Shown here in pieces: positions 28,623 through 37,598 of a DNA stretch of 64,000 nucleotides (positions are counted from its first letter, which is position 1; each line of letters starts with the position of its first letter). The notes below the pieces were generated by a model. That model worked only from the letters and a program-made list of their open reading frames with translations, made no database searches and was not told the DNA's origin. Position numbers and translations under genes: made by a program. Source of the DNA: Bosea sp. BIWAKO-01 (GTDB lineage: Bacteria > Pseudomonadota > Alphaproteobacteria > Rhizobiales > Beijerinckiaceae). The DNA is taken from assembly GCF_001748145.1 (NCBI RefSeq), contig NZ_BCQA01000001.1, forward strand, positions 3,312,501-3,376,500, in the 5' to 3' direction.

Positions 28623-28755
28623 AACCTCCTGCGACGGCATCGCCTATCCCCATCTGACCGACCGCGTGATCCAGCACGGACGGGTGCGGGCAGCCTGGCA
28701 GCCGATCCACGGGGGGCCGCTTGCCCGGAGGCGTTCTCTCGGTGAAACAGCGCCG

Positions 28756-29253
28756 ATGCAGCATTATGCGATTTTCCTGAGCGGCCCGATCGGCGCGGGC
28801 AAGACGACACTCGGCAAGGGCCTCGCCGCGGAGCTCGGTGGCGGCTTCATCGACGGTGACGACCATTCCGATCCGGATCTGCCCTGGTATGGCTCAATCC
28901 TGCAGACGAGCCGATCCGTGGTCAGGACCGGCCTCGAGATCCTCGCGGTTCAGCCAGTCGTCGTGATTGCCTATCCGCTGGGGTGCAGCACCTGGATCTT
29001 TTACAAGCGTCATTTCGCGGATGCCGGCGTTCGTCCCTTCTTCGTCAGCCTGCGTGCCTCCTATACCGGCATCACATCGGCAGCACGCGGTCGCGCATTC
29101 GACAAGGAGGAGCGTGAGCGCATCCGCGTCATGCTGCATGAAGGCTATGCTGAGCGTCCCTTCAGCGACCTGATCATCGACACCGACCTGCTGCCGTTCG
29201 AGGCGGCGCTGCAGCGGCTCGCGAGAGACGTGCGACAGTTGATCGCGGCGTGA
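28756..29253 (+). CDS. P-loop kinase-like NTPase (shikimate/zeta-toxin-like fold)
   Basis: Protein of 165 residues with a clear Walker A motif, SGPIGAGKTTLGKGLA, at residues 9-24, followed by GGGFIDGDDHSDP, which resembles a substrate-binding acid pair of small-molecule kinases. A lid-like Arg region (RAFDKEERERIRVM) lies near residue 120. I cannot name the substrate. Gluconate, shikimate or nucleoside kinases and chloramphenicol phosphotransferase-like proteins all share this layout. An in-frame ATG at 28666 would add 30 residues. It sits between zapA and 6S RNA. Confidence 0.7.
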   Translation: MQHYAIFLSGPIGAGKTTLGKGLAAELGGGFIDGDDHSDPDLPWYGSILQTSRSVVRTGLEILAVQPVVVIAYPLGCSTWIFYKRHFADAGVRPFFVSLRASYTGITSAARGRAFDKEERERIRVMLHEGYAERPFSDLIIDTDLLPFEAALQRLARDVRQLIAA

Positions 29254-29321
29254 GCCTGCATCCTGTGCGTCGGCTGCAACTCGCCACTGGCGCTTTGCCG
29301 GCGAGCATCCTACATAGCTCT

Positions 29322-29477
29322 GGCGGGGCTGCCCGGTGCGTGAGAGTATGTATTCCCGGGCCCATACGATCTCCTCGGGAGCTGTCCCTGACTGGGTCCC
29401 TGGACCCAGACATATGGCGCCCACCTACTTAGTAGGTGTCCCGGGATCGAAAACTCCACGGCCAAGGTGGCTCCGCA
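29322..29477 (+). ncRNA. ssrS: 6S RNA
   Basis: The sequence and its position after zapA and directly before the 5-formyltetrahydrofolate cyclo-ligase gene match the alphaproteobacterial 6S RNA. The closing stem is readable: 29323-29333 (GCGGGGCTGCC) pairs along its whole length, with G-U pairs, with 29466-29476 (GGTGGCTCCGC). That gives about 156 nt, the usual size. The RNA mimics an open promoter and holds sigma-70 RNA polymerase in stationary phase. A -10-like TACATA lies at 29311-29316. Ends are estimated to within a few bases. Confidence 0.85.
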
Positions 29478-29485
29478 CTTTCCCC

Positions 29486-30064
29486 ATGCGCACTGACCTT
29501 CAAACGACGCCGCTCCGCGGCAAGAGCGAGTTGCGGATCGAGGCGCTCTCGCGCCGTGACGCGCTTGAGATCGATGACCGGCTCGAATGGGATCAGGCGA
29601 TCGTCGCCGGCGTCCTGGCGCTGCCGGCGCTGGCTGGAGGCGGGACCGTCTCGGCCTATTGGCCGATGCGCTCCGAGGCCGACCCCCGGCCGGTTCTGGA
29701 AGCCCTGCACGCACAGGGCGTGCCGCTCTGCCTGCCGGCCATCGTGAATGGCGCGATGATTTTCCGGAGCTGGGCGCCGTGGGAACCGATCGTGCCCGGC
29801 GGCTTCGGTACGCTGGTGCCTGAGCCGCAACAGCCGCAGGCAAGGCCGAGCATCCTGCTTGTGCCGCTCGCGGCCTTCGATCGCCGCGGTTACCGCATCG
29901 GCTATGGCAAGGGCTATTACGACCGCACGCTCACCGAGCTCGGGGCGGTCACTGCGATCGGCCTCGCCTATGGCGCGCAGGAGATCGCGGCTGTTCCCGA
30001 TGAGCCCCATGACCGCAAGCTCGACTGGATCGTGACCGAGCGCGAATCCATCCGCTGCGGTTGA
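29486..30064 (+). CDS. fthC: 5-formyltetrahydrofolate cyclo-ligase
   Basis: Enzyme of 192 residues (also called MTHFS, YgfA) that converts 5-formyl-THF to methenyl-THF with ATP. The C-terminal motif GYRIGYGKGYYDRTL is diagnostic, and the N-terminal KSELRIEALSRRDAL fits. The ATG at 29486 is only nine bases after the 3' end of the predicted 6S RNA, and no Shine-Dalgarno sequence is visible. It is therefore probably translated from a read-through 6S transcript, as in other proteobacteria. It connects to one-carbon metabolism, as does fhs at the right edge. Confidence 0.92.
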   Translation: MRTDLQTTPLRGKSELRIEALSRRDALEIDDRLEWDQAIVAGVLALPALAGGGTVSAYWPMRSEADPRPVLEALHAQGVPLCLPAIVNGAMIFRSWAPWEPIVPGGFGTLVPEPQQPQARPSILLVPLAAFDRRGYRIGYGKGYYDRTLTELGAVTAIGLAYGAQEIAAVPDEPHDRKLDWIVTERESIRCG

Positions 30065-30119
30065 TTCGCGTTCGCGTTCGCGTCAGTGAAGCGCTCCTTC
30101 TTCGTTCAGGGTTCCCGTC

Positions 30120-30947
30120 ATGCGTTTTCTCTTCCTCGGCGACGTCGTCGGTCGCCCCGGTCGCATTGCGGTTCAGGAGCGCCTGCCCGGCCTGCGTGAG
30201 CGCTGGAAGCTCGACTGCGTCGTGATCAATGGCGAGAACTCTGCCGGCGGCTTCGGCATCACCGAGGCGATCTGCGACGAGTTTCTGGCCGCCGGGGCCG
30301 ATGCCGTGACGCTCGGCAACCATTCCTGGGATCAGCGCGAGGCGCTGGTGTTCATCGAGCGCCAGCCGGCCCTGGTCCGCCCCGCCAATTATCCGCCGGG
30401 AACGCCGGGCCGCGGCGCGACCGTGATCGAGGCGCGCAACGGCGCACGCGTGCTGGTCGTCAATGTGATGGGGCGGTTGTTCATGGACCCGCTCGATGAC
30501 CCCTTTGCCGCGGTCGAACGCGAACTCGCGGCCTGTCCGCTGCGCGAGGTCGCCGACGCCGTCATCATCGATGTCCATGCCGAGGCGACCAGCGAGAAGC
30601 AGGCCATGGCCTATTTCGTCGATGGCCGCGCCAGTCTCGTGGTCGGCACCCATACCCACGCCCCGACCGCCGATACGCGCATCCTGCCTGGCGGCACCGC
30701 CTACCAGTCCGATGCGGGCATGTGCGGAGACTATGATTCCGTTCTGGGCATGCACCGGGAGGAGCCGGTTCGCCGCTTCCTGCAGAAGGTTCCCGGCGCG
30801 AGGCTCGAACCTGCGTCCGGTCCCGGGACGCTGTCCGGCGTAGCGGTCGATATCGACGACGCAACGGGGCTGGCCCGGGCGGTCTGGGCTGTCAGGCTGG
30901 GGCCGCATCTGAGCGAAGCCATGCCGGAGGCGTGGGAGCGGGGCTGA
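30120..30947 (+). CDS. YmdB/TIGR00282-family metallophosphoesterase
   Basis: Dinuclear-metal phosphoesterase of 275 residues. Metal ligands are visible: RFLFLGDVVGRPGR at the start, VINGENSAGGFGIT, TLGNHSWDQ, and the later HAEATSEKQ and GTHTHAPTAD. B. subtilis YmdB hydrolyses 2',3'-cyclic nucleotides and affects RNA turnover and biofilms; the role in alphaproteobacteria is less clear. It lies 55 bp after fthC on the same strand and is probably cotranscribed. It converges on the chemoreceptor gene. Confidence 0.9.
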   Translation: MRFLFLGDVVGRPGRIAVQERLPGLRERWKLDCVVINGENSAGGFGITEAICDEFLAAGADAVTLGNHSWDQREALVFIERQPALVRPANYPPGTPGRGATVIEARNGARVLVVNVMGRLFMDPLDDPFAAVERELAACPLREVADAVIIDVHAEATSEKQAMAYFVDGRASLVVGTHTHAPTADTRILPGGTAYQSDAGMCGDYDSVLGMHREEPVRRFLQKVPGARLEPASGPGTLSGVAVDIDDATGLARAVWAVRLGPHLSEAMPEAWERG

Positions 30948-30966
30948 TCACCCCGCCCTGAACCGT

Positions 30967-32331
30967 TCAGACAGTGCGGCCCTGACGGGCGAGGTTCTCG
31001 AAGGCGGAGGTAAGCGACGAGGCTTGCTTCGCCAGATTTTCCGCGACGCCCAGGACATCCGAGACATTGGCGCCGGCCGTCTGCGCCATCTCGCTGACCC
31101 CGCTGGCGGCCTGCGCGACTTCCTGCGTTCCGAGCGCGGCCAGGTTGACGCTGCGGGCAATTTCCTGCGTTGCGGCGCGCTGCTCGTCGATCGAGCCCGC
31201 GATCGTCACCGTCGTCTGTTCCATCTGCGTGACGAAGGCGACGATGCTCTCGATTGCCGCGACGGCTTCGCGCGTCGCCGCCTGCATCGCCGGGACCTGT
31301 GCCGCGATCTCGTCGGTTGCCTGGGCCGTGCGGGCCGAAAGCTGCTTGACCTCATTTGCGACGACGGCAAAGCCGCGCCCGCTCTCGCCGGCGCGCGCGG
31401 CCTCGATCGTGGCGTTAAGCGCGAGCATGTTGGTCTGGGCGGCGATCGTCTTGATCATCTCGACCACGGCGCCGATGGTTTCGGCCGAATGTGCCAGGCT
31501 CTTGACGATGATGTCGGTCTTCATCGCGGCCGCATTGGCGTCATGGGCCATGTTCGCCGCGCGCGAGATTTCGGACGAGACATCGTTCAGCGAGATTGAG
31601 AGCTCTTCGGCCGCGCTGGCGACGTTCTGGACATTTGCCGAGGCTTCATCGGAGGCTTGTGCGGCGACAATGGCCTGCGTGCCGGTATCCTGCACGACGT
31701 TGCTGACGGCGCGCGCCATGGTCTCGACGCGGGTGGCGCCGGTGTTGACCGTGTCGACCACGCCGCGAACCGTGACCTCGAAGGCCTCGATCTCGGCGCG
31801 CGTGCGCTCACGGCTTTCGCGCTGCACGTCGGCATAGGTCTCGAGCAGCAATTCGAGGTCCAGTTGTACGGCCTTGTTGAGCGCGGCCCGCATGGCAATG
31901 CCCCGGACGAAGCGCTTATGTTGCCAGAAGCCGTTCAGCTTCTGGAGACCGTCGCGGTCGACACCAAGCTCGGCGCCGATCGCGTTGGAGACGATGGTGT
32001 GGCAGATCGCGACCGCGTAGACTGGAACACCGTGACGATAGAAGGCCGCGGCGAGGCTGCGGGCGGATTCGAGGTAGCCATCCCCGAGGTCGCCCGAGGC
32101 CAGCCTGATCCAATGCGCCAGCCTGAGTTCATGAACCTCGGGCGTTTTCAGTGCGCGGCCGGTTTCCGGCCAGCGATCGAATTCGACGTGCAGTTCCTGC
32201 AGCAACCCCGGCAGTCTCGCCTTGGCGAAGGCGGATTGCAGGCGCAGCAGGGCAAGATCGTCGGCGCCGATCTGGAACGCGCGGAAGCGCATGTCCTGTT
32301 CGGCGATGGCTATGCTGGACACGGATTTCAT
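30967..32331 (-). CDS. Cytoplasmic methyl-accepting chemotaxis protein with globin-like N-terminus
   Basis: Chemoreceptor of 454 residues without any membrane helix. The N-terminal 180 residues resemble the protoglobin sensor of HemAT-type receptors (LRLAHWIRLASGDLGDGYLE and following). The C-terminal half is a signalling domain with the conserved tip NATIEAARAGESGRGFAVVA. The position where heme-binding relatives have the proximal histidine appears to be phenylalanine (AAAFYRHGVPVY), so heme binding is doubtful. The start at ATG 32331 is tentative, because no clear ribosome site is seen and the frame stays open to 32460. Confidence 0.8.
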   Translation of the reverse strand: MKSVSSIAIAEQDMRFRAFQIGADDLALLRLQSAFAKARLPGLLQELHVEFDRWPETGRALKTPEVHELRLAHWIRLASGDLGDGYLESARSLAAAFYRHGVPVYAVAICHTIVSNAIGAELGVDRDGLQKLNGFWQHKRFVRGIAMRAALNKAVQLDLELLLETYADVQRESRERTRAEIEAFEVTVRGVVDTVNTGATRVETMARAVSNVVQDTGTQAIVAAQASDEASANVQNVASAAEELSISLNDVSSEISRAANMAHDANAAAMKTDIIVKSLAHSAETIGAVVEMIKTIAAQTNMLALNATIEAARAGESGRGFAVVANEVKQLSARTAQATDEIAAQVPAMQAATREAVAAIESIVAFVTQMEQTTVTIAGSIDEQRAATQEIARSVNLAALGTQEVAQAASGVSEMAQTAGANVSDVLGVAENLAKQASSLTSAFENLARQGRTV

Positions 32332-32580
32332 GAGGTCGGGAGAGCTGCAATCTGGCAGGAGGGACTGATTTGAAGTGACCCTGACCCAGTTCGGCAAAGA
32401 TTGGCTTAACGCTGCTCTCGCCGCGCTTCTGCCGTGGAAACGCAGTAGGAGCATCGTCATTCAGGGCGGGCCGGCGGCTTGCCTGCCGGCAAAAGCCCCG
32501 CTTATAAGGCGCGGATTGCCTCGCTGGGCCCAGTTTGGTCCGCCTTGGCAGGTCCACAGTGACAAAAGAGGCTGACCTCG

Positions 32581-33327
32581 ATGGCCGGGCATTCCCAATT
32601 CAAGAACATCATGCACCGCAAGGGCAAGCAGGACGCGGTGCGGTCCAAGCTGTTCTCGCGGCTCGGACGCGAAATCACCGTCGCGGCCAAGATGGGCATG
32701 CCCGACCCCAACATGAATCCGCGCCTGCGCATGGCCGTGCTCGCCGCGCGTGCCGAAAACATGCCGAAGGACAATATCGAGCGCGCCATCAAGAAGGCGG
32801 CCGGCAATGAAGGCGAGAACTATGACGAAGTGCGCTACGAGGGCTATGGCCCGGGCGGTGCCGCCGTCATCGTCGAGGCGCTGACCGATAACCGCAACCG
32901 CACCGCTTCGGCCGTCCGCTCCTACTTCACCAAGGCGGGTGGAGCTCTCGGCGAAAGCAACTCCGTCTCCTTCATGTTCAACCGCGTCGGCGAGGTCACC
33001 TACCCGCCGGAGGCCGGCGATGCCGACAAGGTCATGGAAGCGGCGATCGAGGCCGGCGCCGACGATGTCGTCAGCGACGAGAACGGGCACACCATCCTGT
33101 GCGGCTTCGATGCGCTGAACGAAGTCTCCAAGGCGCTCGAAGCCTCGCTCGGCGCGCCGGCTTCGGCCAAGCCCGTCTGGCGCCCGACGACGACTGCGCC
33201 GCTCGACGAGGAGAAAGCCGCCTCGATGATGCGGCTGATGGAGGCGCTCGACAATGACGACGACGTGCAGAACGTCTTCGCCAATTTCGAGATCGCCGAC
33301 GAGATCATGGCGAAGCTCGGCTCGTAA
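32581..33327 (+). CDS. yebC: YebC/PmpR family protein
   Basis: Protein of 248 residues of the YebC/PmpR family, described as a transcription factor and more recently as a ribosome-associated factor for difficult sequences. The N-terminus [18 protein letters not shown] is nearly invariant, and [17 protein letters not shown] and [10 protein letters not shown] follow. Length is normal. In many proteobacteria yebC directly precedes ruvC; here a TSUP gene and two DUF1254 genes lie between them on the opposite strand. Confidence 0.95.
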   Translation: MAGHSQFKNIMHRKGKQDAVRSKLFSRLGREITVAAKMGMPDPNMNPRLRMAVLAARAENMPKDNIERAIKKAAGNEGENYDEVRYEGYGPGGAAVIVEALTDNRNRTASAVRSYFTKAGGALGESNSVSFMFNRVGEVTYPPEAGDADKVMEAAIEAGADDVVSDENGHTILCGFDALNEVSKALEASLGAPASAKPVWRPTTTAPLDEEKAASMMRLMEALDNDDDVQNVFANFEIADEIMAKLGS

Positions 33328-33439
33328 GGCGCCAACGCATCCTGACAATCATGGTCGGGCTTGTCCCGGCCGTGACGCCTGCTCCTTCATCGCGTGGGGC
33401 AAGACATGGCTGCTCGCCTGCGAAGGCGAAGACGGGTGT

Positions 33440-34219
33440 TCAACGCCCCAGCATTCCATCCCATAGCGGCAGGCTGATCAGCGCGCTGAGGAAGATGACG
33501 AGATAGGCGATGCGCCGGAACGTCCCTTCGGAGGCGATCCGGAAAGCATGCGTGCCGACCCAGAGACCGGCGCCGTAGATCGCAAACAACGGCAGCGCCA
33601 TCGCAAGCGATGCGGTCGTGATGATGCTCTTCAGCCAGAGCAGGACACCGCTGACCACGGTCGACAGGCCGAAATAGGTCTGGAGGTTGGCGCGGGCCTT
33701 ATGCCGGTCATTGCGCTGGGCACCGAGCCAGAACACGGCCAGCGGCATGCCGCCGATGCTGGAGAGGCCGTTGAACAGGCCCGACAGCGAACCGACGCCG
33801 AGCGAGAGCGGGATGCCCGGCTTGCCGTGATAGCGCCAGCCCGAGGCCATCAGCGTCACCGCGGCCAGAACGAGCACGGCGACGATCCAGCGCATCGTCC
33901 TGGGCTCGAGCCAGGTCAGCAGCCAGAGCCCGAGCGGCAGCGTCAGCGTCGCGGCGATCAGCAGGGGGATGACCTCGCTCCATTCGGCACGCTTGGCCGA
34001 GCGGGCGGCGATCGGCAGGGCGAAGGGCAGATCAATGACCCAGATCAGGCCCAGCGCCGCGACCGGACCCAGCACCAGGCTCGCCAGGGGCATGAAGACC
34101 ATGGCGAAGCCGAAGCCGGTGAAGCCGCGGACCAATCCGCCGAGCAGCGTTGCGCCGAGAAGGGTGGCTATCCCCGAGAGGGTGAGGCTGGGAAACAACG
34201 CGGAAAGCAGGTCGGTCAT
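33440..34219 (-). CDS. TSUP (TauE/SafE) family permease
   Basis: Membrane protein of 259 residues with about eight hydrophobic segments and the family-like start IATLLGATLLGGLVRGFTGFGF. It is a distinct branch from the TSUP protein at 1584-2348, with little residue identity by eye. The substrate is unknown; sulfur-containing anions are typical. The ATG at 34219 (MTDLLSALF) is preferred over one at 34264. It lies on the opposite strand to yebC and converges with it. Confidence 0.85.
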   Translation of the reverse strand: MTDLLSALFPSLTLSGIATLLGATLLGGLVRGFTGFGFAMVFMPLASLVLGPVAALGLIWVIDLPFALPIAARSAKRAEWSEVIPLLIAATLTLPLGLWLLTWLEPRTMRWIVAVLVLAAVTLMASGWRYHGKPGIPLSLGVGSLSGLFNGLSSIGGMPLAVFWLGAQRNDRHKARANLQTYFGLSTVVSGVLLWLKSIITTASLAMALPLFAIYGAGLWVGTHAFRIASEGTFRRIAYLVIFLSALISLPLWDGMLGR

Positions 34220-34366
34220 CGGTCCGGGGAGGTAAGGCAGGCGGGGCAACCCACCATCACCCAAGTCCCGGCGGGATCAACCCTTTCCTTGTGATGGCAT
34301 CGATATGCGGACGTCATCGATGCCGTGCGAGCACGCGCGCAACTGCGCGTGCTCGCCTCGCCCTTG

Positions 34367-35398
34367 TCAGTTTACTGCCACCGGCTCGGGGAATTTCCAT
34401 TTGTCGCCCAGGATCTCGGCGCGCGGGCGGTAGAGCCGTACGGTGTAGTTCCACCCCTTCATGGTCGGCAGGCAGTTGGGGATCTTGCCGTCGCAACCGC
34501 CGAACTGGATGGCGATCGCGCCGCCATCGCTCCTCTTCGCCGTGATGTTGTTGATCGTATAGGCATCGTACTGGTTCTTCTCGTAATAGCCCTCGGCGTT
34601 GTAGAGGCTGACCGACCAGAAGCCGTTGACGGGCACATCCTTGACGGTGAGCTTGTAGATGGTGGTTCCGTCATTCCTGCTTGGCGTGACGTTGAGATAG
34701 ATGGCGTCCTTGTCGGGATTGCCGCCCCAGCCCGTCGCGGTCCCGATCAGGTGGCGAATGGGGTTGACCTCCTTCTTCGTGCCGAACGCCTTCTTGAAGT
34801 CCGGGATCGTCGAGCCGAGCACGAGCAGCGCGTCGCGCACCTTCTTCTGGCTTGCCGGATCCCAGTTCGGCACTTCGAACTTGCCTGGTCCCTTCTGGCT
34901 GGCCTTGATCGCATCCTGCAAGGCGTGGACCTGGTGAACGTCCTTCGGGTCGGCGGGGTCGACCAAGGTGCGGATGCCGACCACCGCATAGCGCGTGCCG
35001 ACATCCGCCCTGGTCAGGGTGTGACTGCCAGCGCCGTAATAGACCGCCGGTACATAATGGTCCTCGCTGACCACCTGCATCGACATGAAGCGCTTGCCGG
35101 CATCCGGCAGCGTGATCGTGACCGGGCCGGCATCGAGATCGAAGACGGCGGCCGAATAGAGCGTGTCGCGATTGAGACGGATGACCGTCTGGTTGTCGAT
35201 CGAAGCCGGTTCGCGGCGATGCAGAAACGTCCCGAGACTACCGTCCTTGACCATGTTGCTCATGTAGAGGTCGGACTCGGCGCGGATGAAGTTATCCGCG
35301 CCGACTGGGACCGAAGCTGTTGAAGGCACTTGTGCCGCTGCGCCGCCACATGCGGCCAGTGTCGCTAGCCAAGCGAGGATCGTGAGCCTGGTGTTCAT
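34367..35398 (-). CDS. Secreted DUF1254/DUF1214 protein
   Basis: Protein of 343 residues with an N-terminal signal sequence (LTILAWLATLAACGGAAA; the Cys may make it a lipoprotein). A DUF1254-like region follows (IRLNRDTLYSAAVFDLDAGP, FMSMQVVSEDHY). The C-terminal DUF1214 domain contains NGFWSVSLYNAEGYY and YTVRLYRPR. The function of these paired domains is unknown. It is the second of two tandem paralogues, with 17 bp between them, so they share an operon. Confidence 0.8.
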   Translation of the reverse strand: MNTRLTILAWLATLAACGGAAAQVPSTASVPVGADNFIRAESDLYMSNMVKDGSLGTFLHRREPASIDNQTVIRLNRDTLYSAAVFDLDAGPVTITLPDAGKRFMSMQVVSEDHYVPAVYYGAGSHTLTRADVGTRYAVVGIRTLVDPADPKDVHQVHALQDAIKASQKGPGKFEVPNWDPASQKKVRDALLVLGSTIPDFKKAFGTKKEVNPIRHLIGTATGWGGNPDKDAIYLNVTPSRNDGTTIYKLTVKDVPVNGFWSVSLYNAEGYYEKNQYDAYTINNITAKRSDGGAIAIQFGGCDGKIPNCLPTMKGWNYTVRLYRPRAEILGDKWKFPEPVAVN

Positions 35399-35415
35399 GA
35401 TTCAAAATCCTTCGG

Positions 35416-36825
35416 TCAGTTTGCCTGCTGCAGCGGTGGGGCCTTCCATTTGCCGTTCAGCGCCGCCGGCTTCGGCCAGTACAGCCGCATCGCGGCGAAG
35501 AACGGCCCCTTCGGGGTGGGCAGCCAGTTGGCTTCCCGCTCCTTCCCCGGGGACTCATTCTGCACGTAGATCGTGATTCCGCCGTCCGGGTCGCGCTTCA
35601 AGCCGGCGAGCATCGGCGAATTGATCAGATAGCGGTTGAGCGGATTGGCGTAGAGCAGGCTCGCCGGCAACTCGTACATGGTCAACGACCAGAAGGCGTT
35701 GACTGGCGGCAGCTGCCCCGGGGCAAAGCGCAGGGTGTAGCGCTGGGCGCCGCTCAGTTTCTGTTTGGCGGAATCGATGAAATAGACGGGATAGAGCGCC
35801 TCCTGCTTGGAGTTCCCGTAGATCCCGAGTGCAGCTCCCGACATCCGCGCCATGTAGTCGTTCTTGAGGAAGGCGCGCGTGCCGAAGCCGTCGGCGCTGG
35901 TTCGCTTGCCGGTATCGAGCTGCGTTTCCTTGTAGTCTGCGAAAGTCTTCCAGGCGTCGGTCATGCCGTCTTGCAGCGCCTGGCGCGACTCGGGTGAGAG
36001 CGAAGCAAGGTCGATCGATTTGCCAGCACCGACTCCGATCTTCGCAAAGCGCGCCCTCAGCGCCCTTTCCGACGGGTTTGTCGGGCTGAACTGCAGGATG
36101 AAGCTCAGGACGTTGAAGAACTCGGGCGAGTTGCGCTCCTGCTCAGTCGTGAGCGGCTTGATGAAATTGACATTGGGTGGCGGCACCGGCGCCGGCCTTC
36201 CCAGGAACTGCGAGAGTGGCAGGACCTTGTAACCAGCCTGTATGGCCTTCACCTTTTCAATGTCGCCGGGGTTGAAGAGTTGCGTCCGATACAGAACGAA
36301 AGCGAAATCCGTCTCGGCGCGGATCACCGACTTGATCCCGGCTGGCTTCTCACCTTTCCACCCGGGCCCGGCCAGGAGATAGCTCCCGGCGCCGTTGCCC
36401 GTGGCGCGGCTGCCGACATAGGCGAAGTTGAAAGTGTACTGGTCGATGAACTGAAGTGAATAATACCGTCCCTTCTCGACCGCTGGCACCGTGAACACCA
36501 GCGGCTCGGCGCGCAGATCGGCGCCGACATAGGAATAGGGCGTGTCCGAGTTGGGCGTCTGGATCGCTGTGTCGGCCGGGGTGTAGACCCGCGCATTGTT
36601 GACGAGCGTGTTCCAGGGAGCCTTGAACTCCGGGCTGTTGCGATCGACGAAATACGAATGCTGAATCCGGTAATTATCGACGAGCGGGAAGCCGTAGATC
36701 GTCGCTTCCTTGGCTATGGCGCGGGCTTCGGCAGGGCTAGGAGCTTGCGCGTGTGCCGTCGGCGCCAGCTGTGGCAGCAACAGGGCAAGCGAGGCAGCGA
36801 GAGAGACGAAGAGCGACGTTCTCAT
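35416..36825 (-). CDS. Secreted DUF1254/DUF1214 protein, long paralogue
   Basis: Protein of 469 residues with a clear signal peptide (SLFVSLAASLALLLPQLAPT, cut near AHAQ). The DUF1254 domain spans roughly residues 50-180 (IYGFPLVDNYRIQHSYFVD, PNSDTPYSYVGADLRAEP). The DUF1214 domain is at the C-terminus (PPVNAFWSLTMYELPASLL, MRLYWPKPAALNGKWKAP). No catalytic motif is recognised. It is the first gene of the pair and reads away from ruvC. A short palindrome lies 58 bp upstream of its start. Confidence 0.82.
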   Translation of the reverse strand: MRTSLFVSLAASLALLLPQLAPTAHAQAPSPAEARAIAKEATIYGFPLVDNYRIQHSYFVDRNSPEFKAPWNTLVNNARVYTPADTAIQTPNSDTPYSYVGADLRAEPLVFTVPAVEKGRYYSLQFIDQYTFNFAYVGSRATGNGAGSYLLAGPGWKGEKPAGIKSVIRAETDFAFVLYRTQLFNPGDIEKVKAIQAGYKVLPLSQFLGRPAPVPPPNVNFIKPLTTEQERNSPEFFNVLSFILQFSPTNPSERALRARFAKIGVGAGKSIDLASLSPESRQALQDGMTDAWKTFADYKETQLDTGKRTSADGFGTRAFLKNDYMARMSGAALGIYGNSKQEALYPVYFIDSAKQKLSGAQRYTLRFAPGQLPPVNAFWSLTMYELPASLLYANPLNRYLINSPMLAGLKRDPDGGITIYVQNESPGKEREANWLPTPKGPFFAAMRLYWPKPAALNGKWKAPPLQQAN

Positions 36826-36882
36826 GATGTATTTCCCTGGATTACTGCGCTGACATCTTCTGGATCACTAAAAACGTCCGGG

Positions 36883-36897
36883 TCTTTCGCCGAAAGA
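36883..36897. promoter_or_regulatory. 15-bp palindrome upstream of the DUF1254 operon
   Basis: TCTTTCG (36883-36889), one base, CGAAAGA (36891-36897) is a perfect palindrome in the 217-bp gap between the DUF1254 operon and ruvC, which read apart. It is placed as an operator or leader hairpin would be; nothing else identifies it. Confidence 0.3.
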
Positions 36898-37042
36898 TCG
36901 CAATCGTCGAAGCATAGGGTCAAGCTGTGCGCAGCGCATAGAGGGCAGGCCATGCCGGGTCGCGCGCCTTGCCATTCCGGCGGCGCTCCTCAGCAGGACC
37001 ACGGTAATGGAGTACAAACCGTGTCCAGACTAGTGTGCGGGC

Positions 37043-37558
37043 ATGGCACACGCGATTCGGATTCTCGGTCTCGATCCCGGTCTCAGGAAGACCGGCTGGG
37101 GCATCATCACCAGCGAGGGGACGAAACTCTCCTTCGTTGCCTGCGGCTGCGTCGAAAGCGACGGAGCGAGCCCGCTTTCAGAGCGCCTGAAGCAATTGCA
37201 TGACGGCATTGCGCGGGTGATCGGTTCCTTCGACCCCGACGAGGTCGCGGTCGAGGAGACCTTCGTGAACCGCGACCCGCAATCGGCGCTGAAGCTTGGC
37301 CAGGCGCGCGGCATTGCACTGGTCGTGCCGGCGATCGCCGGCCTCAGCGTTGCCGAATACGCGGCCAATCTCGTCAAGAAGACGGTGGTCGGCGTCGGCC
37401 ATGCCGACAAGAAGCAGGTCCAGGCGATGATCCGTGTGTTGCTGCCGAAGGCCGAGACAAAATCTGCGGATGCGGCGGACGCGCTCGCCGTGGCGATCTG
37501 CCATTCACAGCATCGCGGCATGAGGGCGCTGGTCGCGCAGATGCGCGCAGCCTCGTGA
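37043..37558 (+). CDS. ruvC: Holliday junction endonuclease RuvC
   Basis: Resolvase subunit of 171 residues that cuts Holliday junctions brought by RuvAB. The four catalytic acids are in place: Asp11 ([11 protein letters not shown]), Glu71 (VAVEETF), and Asp143 and Asp146 ([13 protein letters not shown]). Length is normal. It is the first gene of the ruvC-ruvA-GNAT-ruvB run, with 40 bp before ruvA. Confidence 0.96.
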   Translation: MAHAIRILGLDPGLRKTGWGIITSEGTKLSFVACGCVESDGASPLSERLKQLHDGIARVIGSFDPDEVAVEETFVNRDPQSALKLGQARGIALVVPAIAGLSVAEYAANLVKKTVVGVGHADKKQVQAMIRVLLPKAETKSADAADALAVAICHSQHRGMRALVAQMRAAS

Positions 37559-37598
37559 GGCGCTACAGCTTGGATATGCACATGCGACGGAGCCTCTG

